DNA from: Nemertoderma westbladi
Taxonomy: Eukaryota > Xenacoelomorpha > Nemertodermatida > Nemertodermatidae
Assembly: GCA_032718475.1 (NCBI GenBank)
Contig: JAUCBJ010006702.1
Coordinates: 1 to 58,451 of the forward strand
Direction: 5' to 3'
Length of the DNA: 58,451 nucleotides
Of the stretch, positions 1-11,800 are shown in pieces (the first letter of the stretch is position 1; each line of letters opens with the position of its first letter). The notes under the pieces were generated by a model. That model ran no database searches. It was not told where the DNA came from and saw only the letters and a list, made by a program, of their open reading frames with translations. The translations under genes were made by a program, and so were the position numbers.

Positions 1-622
1 CCACGTTTTCCCAATATCCTTGATACACTACAGGTTAGAGAGAAGGGTTATGTACAACAATTGCGACTTTATTATTGTGTTTGTAGTGAATCTAATGTTG
101 TTTGACAGACACTACCTGAGTCCAGTGCGTATCTCTTTATACCTGATCAAAGTCAGTAACTGTCGGCATATCAGTGAGCAGTGTTGTGCGTTACCGGTAG
201 CGTGCGTGATTGTAAAGTGATTTGGATCTGATAATAAAGCATTCCTAAAGAATGCGCCCTATGCTTGAAATTTAAGCCATATCGTTGTGTGTAGTATCAG
301 TCATAACTCTGTTTACCTAGGTAGAGCGCCACGTCCTAAAAGGAACTGCTAATATTTCCCGAAAGTGAATAATATTTGTCAGAGATTATATATTAGTAAT
401 CAATCGAATAATACAGTAGGCTTGACCGCAAATAAATTTAAGCCCACGAATCCAGTCTCCCGGTGTTATAAACGGGTCATTTGGACGCGCATGGACTGGC
501 TTCGGCTAATGTTTTTGGTTTGTTTTGTATTAAATCTTATCATCTTAAAAAAGGCAGATTATCAATAAAGACATATAAATTTCGGCAGGTTAAACTGCTG
601 AAGGTCTATAAAAGCGCGTACA
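1..622 (+). mobile_element. LTR fragment, same family as 33818-34520
   Basis: This stretch matches the reverse complement of 33818-34520. The match is clearest over 229-622 and patchier over about 60-228. Shared landmarks, in order, are a TATA-like stretch before 'tgatcaaa', the polyadenylation-type 'gataataaagcat', a block reading 'gcgccacgtcctaaa', and a segment reading 'ggcaggttaaactgct'. Similarity stops in both copies at a trinucleotide ACA, as expected for an LTR ending in CA. The promoter-polyA-end order suggests U3-R-U5 in plus orientation. The window starts inside or near the LTR, so its left end cannot be placed. Small open frames here are not credible genes. Confidence 0.6.
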
Positions 623-943
623 GATTGGCTCAAGCCAAACAAAGAACCGTGCATCTAATGGCTGTTTCCATGTCAGCAACCAGCTGTTAGATGTCGTAAT
701 ATGAATCATCACGGCTAAGCTGTGAAAGGTAGTTGGTGCATTACAAGTTTTTTGCCTTACCATGTCCGCCAAAACACGTATATAGCAGAATGATTTTTAT
801 GTCCGTTAAAACACCGGTAAAGGTACCTTGCGGGCGAGGGGAATATATATACAGTTAGAGAACCTTTTTTAGAGTATTCCAGCGCCTGGGGGGAACTGGC
901 CAGCAAAGGCAAACGTATCAGTTATCCCACAAAAGCTTTTACA
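623..943. other. No recognisable feature
   Basis: Unique-looking sequence between the LTR fragment and the satellite. I see no gene, repeat or RNA motif in it. Confidence 0.5.
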
Positions 944-963
944 CCCCCCCCCCCCCCCCCCCC
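944..963. repeat. Poly(C) run of 20
   Basis: An uninterrupted run of 20 C directly abuts the first satellite monomer. It is one of at least nine G or C homopolymers of 13 or more in the window. Confidence 0.95.
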
Positions 964-1931
964 TGACCATGAGATCTGGGTGTGCCATGTTACTGGGTCC
1001 GCCGGCACTGTGTGTGTGTGGCTGACCATGAGATCTGGGGGTGCCATGTTGCTGGGTCCGTCGGCACTGTATGTGTGGCTGACCATGAGATCTGGGGGTG
1101 CCATGTTACTGGGTCCGCCGGCACTGTGTGTGTGTGGCTGACCATGAGATCTGGGGGTGCCATGTTACTGGGTCCGCCGGCACTGTGTGTGGCTGACCGT
1201 GATATCTGGGGGTACTATGTTGCTGGGTCCGTCGGCAGTGTGTGTGTGTGTGGCTGACCATGAGATCTGGGTGTGCCATGCTGCTTGGTCCGCCGGCACT
1301 GTGTGTGGCTGACCATGAAATCTGGGTGTGCCATGTTGCTGGGTCCGCCGGCACTTTATGTGTGGCTGACCATGAGATCTGGGGGTGCCATGCTGCTGGG
1401 TCCGCCGGCACTGTGTGTGGCTGACCGCGAGATCTGGAGTCGCTATGTTGCTGGGCCGTCGGCACTGTATGTGTGGCTGACCATGAGATCTGGGGGTGCC
1501 ATGTTGCTGGGTCCGCCGGCACTGTGTGTGGCTGACCGCGAGATCTGGAGTCGCTATGTTGCTGGGCCGTCGGCACTGTATGTGTGGCTGACCATGAGAT
1601 CTGGGGGTGCCATGTTGCTGGGTCCGCCGGCACTGTGTGTGGCTGACCGCGAGATCTGGAGTCGCTATGTTGCTGGGCCGTCGGCACTGTATGTGTGGCT
1701 GACCATGAGAACTGGGGGTGCCATGTTGCTGGGTCCGCCGGCACTGTGTGTGGCTGACCGCGAGATCTGGAGTCGCTATGTTGCTGGGCCGTCGGCACTG
1801 TATGTGTGGCTGACCATGAGATCTGGGGGTGCCATGTTGCTGGGTCCGCCGGCACTGTGTGTGGCTGACCGCGAGATCTGGAGTCGCTATGTTGCTGGGC
1901 CGTCGGCACTGTATGTGTGGCTGACTATGAT
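964..1931. repeat. GC-rich minisatellite array, left part
   Basis: Tandem monomers of roughly 55-57 bp with a core reading 'gctgaccatgagatctgg', then 'gtgccatgttgctgggtcc' and a GT-rich end. From about 1418 to 1925 two monomer types alternate (one with 'accgcgagatctgg', one with 'accatgagatctgg'), giving a 110-bp higher-order unit repeated almost identically five times. Long open frames on both strands come from the repeat and its lack of stops; they drift between frames because the monomer length is not constant, so I do not call genes here. Confidence 0.95.
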
Positions 1932-2576
1932 GTTTCAATGTTTCAATGTTTATTTTTACCCTTCAAATAATAATTCAAAATAACAATAACTCAGTATAAA
2001 ATAGAAATTAACATGAATACATACTATATATGGTAAGTTCTATATAAATGGGTACTGGAGAACAGCCAAATAGCAGGGCTAGTAAACGGCTGCCCACCAG
2101 TAGGATGGGATTATATAAAATGTAAATATACTGTATGTAACATTTGATAGAATGGACGTAGTAAGTAGTAGTTTGAAGTAATAGTATACTGTAGGGTGTT
2201 GCAGATGCAGAATAGAGAGGTGAAGAAGAAGATGGCATATAGATAGATAGATAATGTAGGTAAGGTAGAGTAGAAAGTAGATAGATAATGTAGGTAAGGT
2301 AGAGTAGAAAGTAGATAGATAAGAATAGGAAGGATAGGGACTATGTATTAGGAGTGCTAATTTAGCGATAGATTTATGGTAATTAGTAGGGGCAGACTGC
2401 GATTTTTTAACATTTTTTGTTTATACTGTAGGTCTATATATATAATTGTATTTAGTAATACATAAATTTAATTTGGCGAATGACAACGAGTTATTTTAAT
2501 AGATGGAGATTTAAACAGCAAATATTTTAGTAGACGAATTTGTAATATAATTAAATTAAAGGGTTAAAGTTTAAAA
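1932..2576. other. LINE 3' region, AT-rich with short duplications
   Basis: This is the distal 3' untranslated part of the LINE. It holds GATA-type microsatellite and a 38-bp unit (about 2242-2320) present twice, containing 'aatgtaggtaaggtagagtag'-like sequence. No gene is seen. Confidence 0.6.
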
Positions 2577-3475
2577 CATGGCCCCGTGCCTGGGTATTGT
2601 TCATGTAACCTCAAAGAGAGGAAAACGTGGCCCCGCGCCCGGGTATTATACATGTAACCTCAAAGAGAGAAAAAAAGAAAACGTGGCCCCGCGCCCGGGT
2701 AATATTCTTGTAACCTCAAAGAGAGGAAAACGTGGCCCCGCGCCCGGGTAATGTTCATGTAACCTCAAAGAGAGGAAAACGTGGCCCCGCGCCCGGGTAA
2801 TATACATGTAACCTCAAAGAGAGGAAAACATGGCCCCGTGCCCGGGTATTGTTCATGTAACCTCAAAGAGAGGAAAACGTGGCCCCGCGCCCGGGTAATA
2901 TTCTTGTAACCTCAAAGAGAGGAAAACGTGGCCCCGCGCCCGGGTATTATACATGTAACTGCAAAGAGAGGAAAACGTGGCCCCGCGCCCGGGTATTGTT
3001 CATGTAACCTCAAAGAGAGGAAAACGTGGCCCCGCGCCCGGGTATTATACATGTAACTGCAAAGAGAGGAAAACGTGGCCCCGCGCCCGGGTATTATACA
3101 TGTAACCTCAAAGAGAGGAAAACATGGCCCCGTGCCCGGGTAATATACATGTAACCTCAAAGAGAGGAAAACATGGCCCCGTGCCCGGGTATTGTTCAAG
3201 TAACCTCAAAGAGAGGAAAACGTGGCCCCGCGCCCGGGTATTGTTCAAGTAACCTCAAAGAGAGGAAAACGTGGCCCCGCGCCCGGGTAATGTTCGTTTA
3301 ACCTCAAAGAGAGGAAAACATGGCCCCGCGCCCGGGTATTATTCATGTGACCCCAAAGAGAGGACAAAATGTGGCCCCGCGCCCGGGTATTATTCATGTA
3401 GCCCCAAGGAAAAAAAAAAAATAAATAAATAAATAAAAAAAAAAAAAAAAAAAATGTGGCCCGCGCCCGGGCCAA
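2577..3475. repeat. 49-bp VNTR in the LINE 3' UTR
   Basis: About 18 tandem copies of a 49-bp unit with a GC-rich core 'cgtggccccgcgcccggg' followed by a short variable AT stretch and 'gtaacctcaaagagagg'. The last copies are separated by an A-rich stretch at about 3409-3454. It lies between the reverse transcriptase stop and the LINE 3' end, so it is part of the element's 3' UTR or was acquired there. Small minus-strand open frames inside it are repeat artefacts. Confidence 0.95.
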
Positions 3476-3493
3476 TAGCCCTGATTGATATTG

Positions 3494-5569
3494 TTAGTCT
3501 GGAAACTGACCAGGATTAAATAAGAGATTTTTCTTTATCACTTTTAAAAAAATATGTTTACTTTTAATTTCCCTATATGAATTGGCCAGAGCATTCCACA
3601 GGCGGGGTCCTTGGAATGAAAGAGATTGTTCTGCAACACGTAGCCTAATGTGAGGAGGATGAAATAAGCCAGATGCCGAAAAGCGAGTATTGTATGAATG
3701 GATTGAAGACGCTCTATGAAATAGAGGCGCAAGGGGAGTTGGGATGTTGTTATGTACATCAAACATAATATTATAGACTTGATATTTATATAATTGATCT
3801 AAAGGGAGTATATTAAGTTGTTGATAGATAGGGAGTGAAGATGATTGCCAATGGCTGAAGGTGATTACTCGAAGTGCTTTGTTAATTTTGATTCTAAGTG
3901 GTTTTAAAATCGACGGAGATGTACTTCCCCACACGACAATGGCGTATTGTATATAGGGATAAATAAGAGCGAAAAATAGGGTACGGAGAATATAAAGTGG
4001 AAAAATGTGACGAAGCCTATAAAATATACCTGCAGATTTGGAAATCTTTTTTAATATGAAAGATATGTGTTCTTTAAAATTTAGTTTACTGTCAATCAGA
4101 ACACCCAAGTACTTAGTATATGCGACCTCGGAAATTACAGAATCTTTAATTTTTACCTTAGGTAGTGTATCTTGACAGAGCGATGAGTTTGTAAACAGGG
4201 TGTACTCGGTTTTTTTAAGGTTCAATGAGAGCTTATTATCCTCCAGCCAGTCAACAATATCGGTTATATCATGATTTACGGAGTTAATTAATGATGGTAA
4301 ATTATTTAGAGATTTTATTAAACTAGTGTCATCAGCAAATAGTGTTGTCATAAAATGTGAGGCATTTGGAAGATCGTTTATATATATAAGAAATAAGATA
4401 GGTCCAAGGATGGAGCCTTGGGGAATGCCACAGATTACCGGTAGGGGCGTCGAGTTACATCTGTCTATGGTAACAAACTGTGTGCGATTGGCAAGATAAT
4501 CAGAAAATAGTTGCAATGGCATACCCCTGATTCCGTAACTGCTGAGTTTTTTGACGAGAATGCTATGATCCAGCGTATCAAACGCTTTTTTAAGATCTAT
4601 AAAAATTGTGCAAGTTGACATTTTATTATCTAGAAAATCGCGCAATTTTGCGACAATATCAAGAATTGCAAATGAAGTGGTATATTTTTTCCTAAAGCCG
4701 TACTGGCAACTGTTTATTATTAAATATTTGTCCAAATAAGATGACAGCTGTACATATATAATGCGTTCAAACACTTTGCTTAATACCGGTAACAATGAAA
4801 TAGGGCGATAGTTGGTTGTGAGACATGGGTCACCAGCTTTATAAACGGGGGTTACTTTTGCTTCTTTGAGAGAATTTGGAAAAAAACCGTGTTTGATACT
4901 CAAATTTATTAATTCGGAAATATGATTACACAATATATGGGCAGCAGTTTTTATTAATTTGGTTGGACATTTGTCATTTGAGGCTGAGGCATCATTTAAT
5001 TCTAATAAATAATATTGTACTTCAACTGGTGTAGTTTTAATAAGTGCAAACGAATTTGATTTGTTGTGCTTAATATGACGTGAGGGACAGCGAGGCGAGG
5101 AAGGGATTGCACTAGAGAGCGCGGGACCTATAGATGTAAAAAATGAATTAAAAGATTCCGCCATAGTAGTAGGGTCTGTAATTATTGAATTATTATTATT
5201 AATGGACACTGAAAGTTTACGCGGGATGCAATTTTTTGATTGACGGCCCAAGGCACCGTTTATTGTTCGCCATGTTTTCCGCATGTTAAATTTATTTTTT
5301 AAAAATTGTGATGTATAAAATTCTCGCTCGGCTGTCCTTAGAGTGGATGTGAGCTGATTTCTATACGTTTTGTACATACTGTGGTTTATTAATGTTGGAC
5401 TGTGGACATATTTAGCATACAATTTATTTTTTTTATTAATGGATTTGACCAGTGTCGGAGATAGCCATGGTTTACGTGGAATTAATTTCTTTTTTTTTAT
5501 TTGCATTTCTGCTATTAATTTCTTCCAATTAAAACTAAAACAATTAAGAAAGTTAATTATTACAAACAA
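3494..5569 (-). pseudogene. LINE ORF2 C-terminal part: reverse transcriptase
   Basis: A 691-codon open stretch encodes a complete non-LTR reverse transcriptase. Visible motifs in order: K-x-GD then NYRPISLLP, FIDLKKAFDTLDH, GIPQGSILGP-x-LF, the catalytic FADD, and the thumb-region motif of the CR1/Jockey group with YxKYLG. The C-terminus has the typical family ending with a YNTR-like motif followed by GPRLWNAL. The first ~25 codons derive from the inserted segment at 5493-5741, so the apparent Met start is not the real one. It is in the same reading frame as the endonuclease ORF upstream, from which only that insertion separates it. The enzyme would copy LINE RNA at the target site. Confidence 0.9.
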
Positions 5570-5741
5570 ATAGAAATACTACAATAATGAAGCACAAATT
5601 ATAAAAAGCATCTCAGAATAGAGACAAATTACAAAGGGGGCGGGGGAATAAGAGTTATAAGGGGGAGGGGAGATGGGATAGGGGGAGCGGGGAACGCAAG
5701 TGGAGGAGCCTAGGAGACGAGGTCCAACAGACCCTTAGAAC
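5493..5741 (-). mobile_element. 249-bp retroposed-looking insertion inside LINE ORF2
   Basis: The same 12 bp, 'attaatttcttt' in plus orientation, stand at 5481-5492 and 5742-5753. The enclosed 249 bp end, on the minus strand, in an A-rich tail (T-run at about 5491-5498 on plus). The minus-strand left half is C-rich and the right half AT-rich. Target-site duplication plus A tail is what LINE-mediated retroposition of a short RNA leaves. TSD plus insert is 261 bp, a multiple of three, so the endonuclease and RT frames stay in register, but stops inside the insert break the protein. The source RNA is unknown. Confidence 0.6.
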
Positions 5742-7051
5742 ATTAATTTCTTTGAACATTTTTTGAGGGGAACATGTTTTTTACATACCGCATTAAAATC
5801 AGAATAGAAATGATCAAAGCGATCACTCAACCGATTATCCGAATCCTCATAGGACCAAGTATTTGGATTTAAGAGATCTGCCAAGAAAGTAGCCTGATTA
5901 AATTTTGAATAATCATATATGTAGTTAACAGTATCGGCCCTAAAATAATTAGAGTAATCGGTTAAAATCAGGAATGTTGGTAAATGATCTGCGATTTCAG
6001 TTAAAAAAACACCCTCATTACATAATGATGATCCGATATTAGTTATGATGTGATCCAACAGGGAAGGGTTTGGACTTCTGATTCGTGTAGGTTTTGTAAT
6101 GACCTGCTGAAAACCAGTACAATTTATGGTTTGAAGATAGTTAAGTGTCATATTACATGGCTTCTTTAGGTCGATATTCATATCACCTGTTAAAATCACA
6201 TCATAACCTTTGTCGGCTAATGTAGATAATAGTTGTTCCAAGTTATGAATGAAACCATGGCGCTCAATAGACTGGGAAACATACAGGCAACCTATTATTA
6301 GGGGTTTATTAGGGTTAGGGCGCCTGACTTCGACCCAACAGTTCTCAGGCCCGGGTATTCTTAAATCGTTGCGTTCTGTACATTCGAACTCATCCCTAAT
6401 GAAAATTGCAGTGCCTCCTCTCTTTGTTTCACGCATATCCTGTGATACGAGCTCATAACCTGAAAATTGTACTTCTGAAAAATTTGAGTTAGGACACAGA
6501 AATGTTTCAGAAAAAGATAGTACGTCAAATTTAGTTTCCATTGTTTCAAAAAAATCAGTTATTTCGGCCTTATGAGCTGGTAGACTTTGGGTATTGACGT
6601 GAAAAATTGAAAATGACTTGGAATTATCCAAGTTACTGAATTTTTTATCGAATATGTCAGCTGTGTAATAATCTTGCGAAATTATATTACTACTAAGATG
6701 TAGGTCAGGATCAATATCATTGAACATAGAATTTGTTAGGTCGTTGTCAGAGCTAAAAACAAGGTTAGTAGTGTCACTTTCAAAAATATCATCATCGACA
6801 TCACCAACATATACAAATGGGAATATTTCAGTGTAACAATAAATGCACCACAGGTTACAGGGCTGTGTTGAATTTATATAGTCAATTGCATCTCCCTGGG
6901 TTAAACAAGTTCCACATTGCGAATGGTAGGTTAATTTGCAAAGTCCACATTTGAATTGCAGATCTGATTTTGAAAACTGTGAGAAACAAAAATCGCAGTC
7001 AGATTTAGTAATAGCATCAGGAGGGCAGATAGGTAGAGCGTTAGAAGTCAT
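5735..7051 (-). pseudogene. LINE ORF2 N-terminal part: PHD-like finger and AP endonuclease
   Basis: A 438-codon frame starts with a Cys/His cluster (CxxC ... CxLC ... HSQC ... CxxC, residues ~19-77) resembling the PHD-like fingers of CR1-group ORFs. An apurinic-type endonuclease follows, with the family's HVNTQSL, SETFL, GDMNIDL, LLDHIITN and ADHLPTF motifs carrying the N, E, D-x-N and DH residues. It would nick target DNA to prime reverse transcription. The frame ends where the 249-bp insertion begins, and the RT lies beyond in the same frame. Whether ORF2 begins at this ATG is a fair guess, since it is the first Met before the finger. Confidence 0.85.
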
Positions 7052-7927
7052 GCTAGTTAGTTAGGGGTAAGATAGGGGTAAGATAAAGTGAGTTAGTAGG
7101 AGTAAGATAAAATGTGATAGTTAGGGGAGAGATAAAGCGGCAAAAACCAGCCAGCTAACTGCTTAAATATGAAACATAGGTCTGAGAATGCACTAATAAA
7201 TTGTTCTAGGAGATATAAAGCGTAATACCAATTTAAACTTAGGCCTAATAGAAAAAAAACAAACCATAACGGCAACCCTATGATGGGCCCAAATTAAGTA
7301 CCGGTAAAGCAATACAACAATAGGTAAATATATATATATATGTTGGTAAATAATTAATATCGTGAAATTAAACAACCAGATAACCTTGAATCTTTCAATA
7401 AACTTCCAATGTCTTAATCCTTAATCTTTACCAAATATTAAAAAAAAAAATAATAATAATAATAATCCTATACCAGTACATACATACCGACGTTACAATT
7501 ATACATACAGACATTCAGGGAAGTTATGTAAAACAATCCTCATTTAACATGTATCGGTACCTATACTATAACATAGTTGTGACATTACAATACTGCAATA
7601 CATTAATAAATTGTTCTACGGGCATAATGTAAAATTAAACTTAGGCCTAAAACAAAAATAAAACTTAAAGTTACACAGAAGCTACATTAAAACAGATTCC
7701 TGAACTGAACGTTATTCGTATCGTACATTATATTATATAATATACCACAGAATCAATATCAGGGCCAGATTAGCGTCGATATTATCTACATAGGCCTAAT
7801 AAAGATTTTACACCGAAGTTATGTAAAGCGGTCCACAATTAGTCGACTGACGATTACCATGTACTGCTATAGTAATTGAGAATGTCATAAGGAAGCATAA
7901 GATAATGCAGCGCAAGAGTTTATTCGT
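7052..7927. other. LINE inter-ORF spacer
   Basis: A long AT-rich spacer between ORF1 and ORF2. About 70 bp at 7190-7260 ('taaattgttctaggaga' to 'cttaggcctaa') recur in diverged form at 7600-7665, which suggests an old ~410-bp tandem duplication. No coding sequence is seen. Confidence 0.5.
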
Positions 7928-8347
7928 TTATCCTGTACTTACAGAAACATCCGGTGTATCCACTATCGATGTTCCGGAAGATGACTGCGATAACGGAGCG
8001 TACCGGTTATTTATTCTGCGCGTGGTGTTACTGGATTCCGTGGGCGTTATGGCATTACCAACAGAACGGCCCGGGGTGACCGAGCCTTCTGTTAGCACCC
8101 CCCTCCTCCTATTGCTTCTCATAACCTGAAACCCCGATGGAATAGACGATTTCAGCTTGGTTAAGTCATCCTCGGTAGCAATCCGGATTGGCTTCAGGTC
8201 TTCGCCCACCTTCACTAGAATCTGACCGTTGATTGTAAAGTAAGAATGGATTAGGTTATCAGCTCTTAACCTGGCCACCGATCTAAGCATCGACGCGCGA
8301 TGTGGGGTGTGATTTCTTAGCTTTGAGTGCTGCGAGGCGCGGCGCAT
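7928..8347 (-). pseudogene. LINE ORF1, C-terminal segment
   Basis: This continues ORF1 from the next feature in a shifted frame. It contains the C-terminal nucleic-acid-binding part with an 'SYFTINGQILVK'-type segment followed by an 'EDLTKL' helix, then a basic, Ser/Thr-rich tail. This arrangement is typical of LINE ORF1 proteins with a coiled coil and RRM-like fold. The join lies in the overlap near 8283-8347 and needs a one-base shift. Confidence 0.65.
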
Positions 8348-8765
8348 GTCCTAGAAAACGCACAATGAGAGGTCGGGCCGGTTTATCAGGAGCCCCAGAA
8401 AACCGCGAGGGGCCAAGGTGATGGAAAACATCGACTTTATCCTGGTGGATACCGATGATTTTAAGTATACTTAGTAATTTTTCATACTCGATTTCCGACG
8501 ACCGGGATTCAGCGAGACCGTGTATCAAAATATTATGACGCCGTGAATATTGCTCCAGGTCATCGTTTCGTGCTGTAAGTACTGAATTTGCAGATAGCAG
8601 GTCTGCATTCTGATCTTGAAGTACAGCGATGTGCGATTTCAAAGATGAGATGCAGTCTGTATCCGTTTTTACGGCTTTAATGTCATCCTTAACACCTCGG
8701 AGTTCCCCCTTAATTTCATTCAGGGCTTGAAGGATATCGTCACCAACATCCTTCCAAGCAGGCAT
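8283..8765 (-). pseudogene. LINE ORF1, N-terminal segment (coiled coil + RRM-like)
   Basis: The 160-codon frame begins 35 bp inside the LINE 5' end. Residues ~5-75 form a coiled coil rich in heptad Leu/Ile and charged residues. They lead into 'DDLEQYSRRHNILIHGL', the hallmark start of the RRM-like domain of L1/CR1-type ORF1 RNA-binding proteins. The product would coat LINE RNA as a trimeric chaperone. The frame stops at residue 160, where homology carries on in another frame, so this copy is frameshifted. Confidence 0.75.
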
Positions 8766-8800
8766 TATTACAGTTTACAGTATTAGGTGGGTCCCATTAG

Positions 8801-11800
8801 GATATCTGGGTGTGCCATGCTGCTGGGTCCGCCTGCACTGTGTGTGTGGCTGACCTCGAGTTCGGGAGTCGTTATGTTGCTGGGTCCATCGGCACTGTAT
8901 GTGTGGCTGAACATGATATCTGGGTGTGCCATGCTGCTGGGTCCGCCTGCACTGTGTGTGTGGCTGACCATGATATCTGGGTGTGCCATGCTGCTGGGTC
9001 CGCCTGCACTTTGTGTGTGGCTGAGCATGAGATCTGGGTGTGCCATGTTGCTGGATCCACCGGCACTGTGTGTGGGGCTGACCGCGAGATCTTGAGTCGC
9101 TATGTTGCTGGGTCCATCGGCACTGTATGTGTGGCTGAACATGATATCTGGGTGTGCCATGCTGCTGGGTCCGCCTGCACTGTGTGTGTGGCTGACCATG
9201 ATATCTGGGTGTGCCATGCTGCTGGGTCCGCCTGCACTTTGTGTGTGGCTGAGCATGAGATCTGGGTGTGCCATGTTGCTGGATCCACCGGCACTGTGTG
9301 TGGGGCTGACCGCGAGATCTGGAGTCGCTATGTTGCTGGGTCCATCGGCACTGTATGTGTGGCTGAACATGATATCTGGGTGTGCCATGCTGCTGGGTCC
9401 GCCTGCACTGTGTGTGTGGCTGACCATGATATCTGGGTGTGCCATGTTGCTGGATCCACCGGCACTGTGTGGGGCTGACCGCGAGATCTGGAGTCGCCAT
9501 GCTGCTGGGTCCGCCTGCACTGTGTGTGTGGCTGACCATGAGATCTGGGTGTGCCATGTTGCTGGATCCACCGGCACTGTGTGGGGCTGACCGCGAGATC
9601 TGGAGTCGCTATGTTGCTGGGTCCGCTGGCACTGTGTGTGTGGCTGAACATGAGATCTGGGTGTGCCATGCTGCTGGGTCCGCCTGCACTGTGTGTGTGG
9701 CTGACCGCGAGATCTGGAGTCGCTATGTTGTTGGGTCCGTCGGCACTGTATGTGTGGCTGACCATGAGATCTGGTGGTGCCATGCTGCTGGGTCCGCCGG
9801 CACTGTGTGTGGCTGACCGCGAGATCTGGAGTCGCTATGTTGCTGGGCCGTCGGCACTGTATGTGTGGCTGACCATGAGATCTGGGGGTGCCATGTTGCT
9901 GGGTCCGCCGGCACTGTGTGTGTGGCTGACCATGAGATCTAGGGGTGCCATGTTGCTGGGTCCGTCGGCACTGTATGTGTGGCTGACCATGAGATCTGGG
10001 GTTGCCATGCTGCTGGGTCCGCCGGCACTGTGTGTGGCTGACCGCGAGATCTGGGGGCGCTATGTTACTGGGTCCGCCGGCACTGTGTGTGGCTGACCGC
10101 GAGATCTGGAGTCGCTATGTTGCTGGGTCCGCCGGCACTGTGTATGGCTGACCATGAGATCTGGGGGTGCCATGTTGCTGGGTCCGCCGGCACTGTGTGT
10201 GGCTGACCGCGAGATCTGGAGTCGCTATTTTGCTGGGCCGTCGGCACTGTATGTGTGGCTGACCATGAGATCTGGGGGTGCCATGTTGCTGGGTCCGCCG
10301 GCACTGTGTGTGTGGCTGACCATGAGATCTGGGGGTGCCATGTTGCTGGGTCTGCCGGCACTGTGTGTGGCTGACCGCGAGATCTTGAGTCGCTATGTTG
10401 CTGGGTCCGTCGGCACTGTATGTGTGGCTGACCATGAGATCTGGGTGTGCCATGTTGCTGGATCCACCGGCACTGTGTGGGGCTGACCGCGAGATCTGGA
10501 GTCGCTATGTTGCTGGGTCCATCGGCACTGTATGTGTGGCTGAACATTATATCTGGATGTGCCATGCTGCTGGGTCCGCCTGCACTGTGTGTGTGGCTGA
10601 CCATGAGATCTGGGGGTGCCATGTTGCTGGGTCCGCCGGCACTGTGTATGGCTGACCGCGAGATCTGGAGTCGCTATGTTGTTGGGTCCGTCGGCACTGT
10701 ATGTGTGGCTGACCATGAGATCTGGGGGTGCCATGTTGCTGGGTCTGCCGGCACTGTGTGTGGCTGACCGCGAGATCTGGGGGCACTATGTTGCTGGGTC
10801 CCTCGGCACTGTATGTGTGGCTGAACATGAGATCTGGGTGTGCCATTCTGCTGGGTCCGCCTGCACTGTGTGTGTGGCTGACCATGAGATCTGGGGGTGC
10901 CATGTTGCTGGGTCCGCCGGCACTGTGTATGGCTGACCGTGAGATCTGGGGGCGCTATGTTGCTGGGTCCGCCGGCACTGTGTATGGCTGCCCGTGAGAT
11001 CTGGGGGTGCCATGTTGCTGGGTCCGCCTGCACTGTGTATGGCTGACCGTGAGATCTGGGGGCGCTATGTTGCTGGGTCCGCCGGCACTGTGTATGTCTG
11101 ACCGTGAGATCTGGGGGTGCCATGTTGCTGGGTCCGTCGGCACTGTGTATGGCTGACCGTGAGATCTGGGGGCGCTATGTTGCTGGGTCCGCCGGCACTG
11201 TGTATGTCTGACCATGAGATCTGGGGGTGTCATGTTGCTGGGTCCGCCTGCACTGTGTATGGCTGATCGTGAGATCTGGGGGCGCTATGTTGCTGGGTCC
11301 GTCGGCACTGTATGTGTGGCTGACCGTGAGATCTGGGGGCGCTATTTTGCTGGGTCCGCCGGCACTGTGTATGGCTGACCGTGAGATCTGGGGGCGCTAT
11401 GTTGCTGGGTCCGCCGGCACTGTGTATGGCTGACCGTGAGATCTGGGGGTGCCATGTTGCTGGGTCCGCCGGCACTGTGTATGGCTGACCGCGAGATCTG
11501 GAGTCGCTATGTTGTTGGGTCCGTCGGCACTGTATGTGTGGCTGACCGCGAGATATGGGGGCGCTATTTTGCTGGGTCCGCCGGCACTGTGTATGGCTGA
11601 CCGTGAGATCTGGGGGCGCTATGTTGCTGAGTCCGCCGGCACTGTGTATGGCTGACCGCGAGATCTGGAGTCGCTATGTTGTTGGGTCCGTCGGCACTGT
11701 ATGTGTGGCTGACCATGAGATCTGGGGGTGCCATGTTGCTGGGTCCGCCGGCACTGTGTGTGTGGCTGACCGCGAGATCTGGGGGCGCTATGTTGCTGAG

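Larger units (their letters stand above)
1932..8800 (-). mobile_element. Near full-length non-LTR retrotransposon (CR1/Jockey-like LINE)
   Basis: A minus-strand LINE sits inside the minisatellite. Reading 5' to 3' on the minus strand it has a very short 5' UTR, ORF1 (8765 to 7928, frameshifted), an 870-bp spacer, an ORF2 with PHD-like finger, endonuclease and reverse transcriptase (7051 to 3494, interrupted), and a long 3' region with a 49-bp VNTR. The array stops at 'ggctgactatgat' on the left and resumes with 'gatatctggg' on the right, in phase, so the whole interval is an insertion. The 3' end carries a short direct repeat of 'tgtttcaa'. No TSD longer than 3 bp is visible. The clade is inferred from motif style only. 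Confidence 0.8.

Noticed and set aside
1106-1938. Long minus- and plus-strand open frames of ~230-267 codons in the minisatellite
   Set aside because: They follow the repeat in several frames at once on both strands; monomer length is not a constant multiple of three; no start context or domain.
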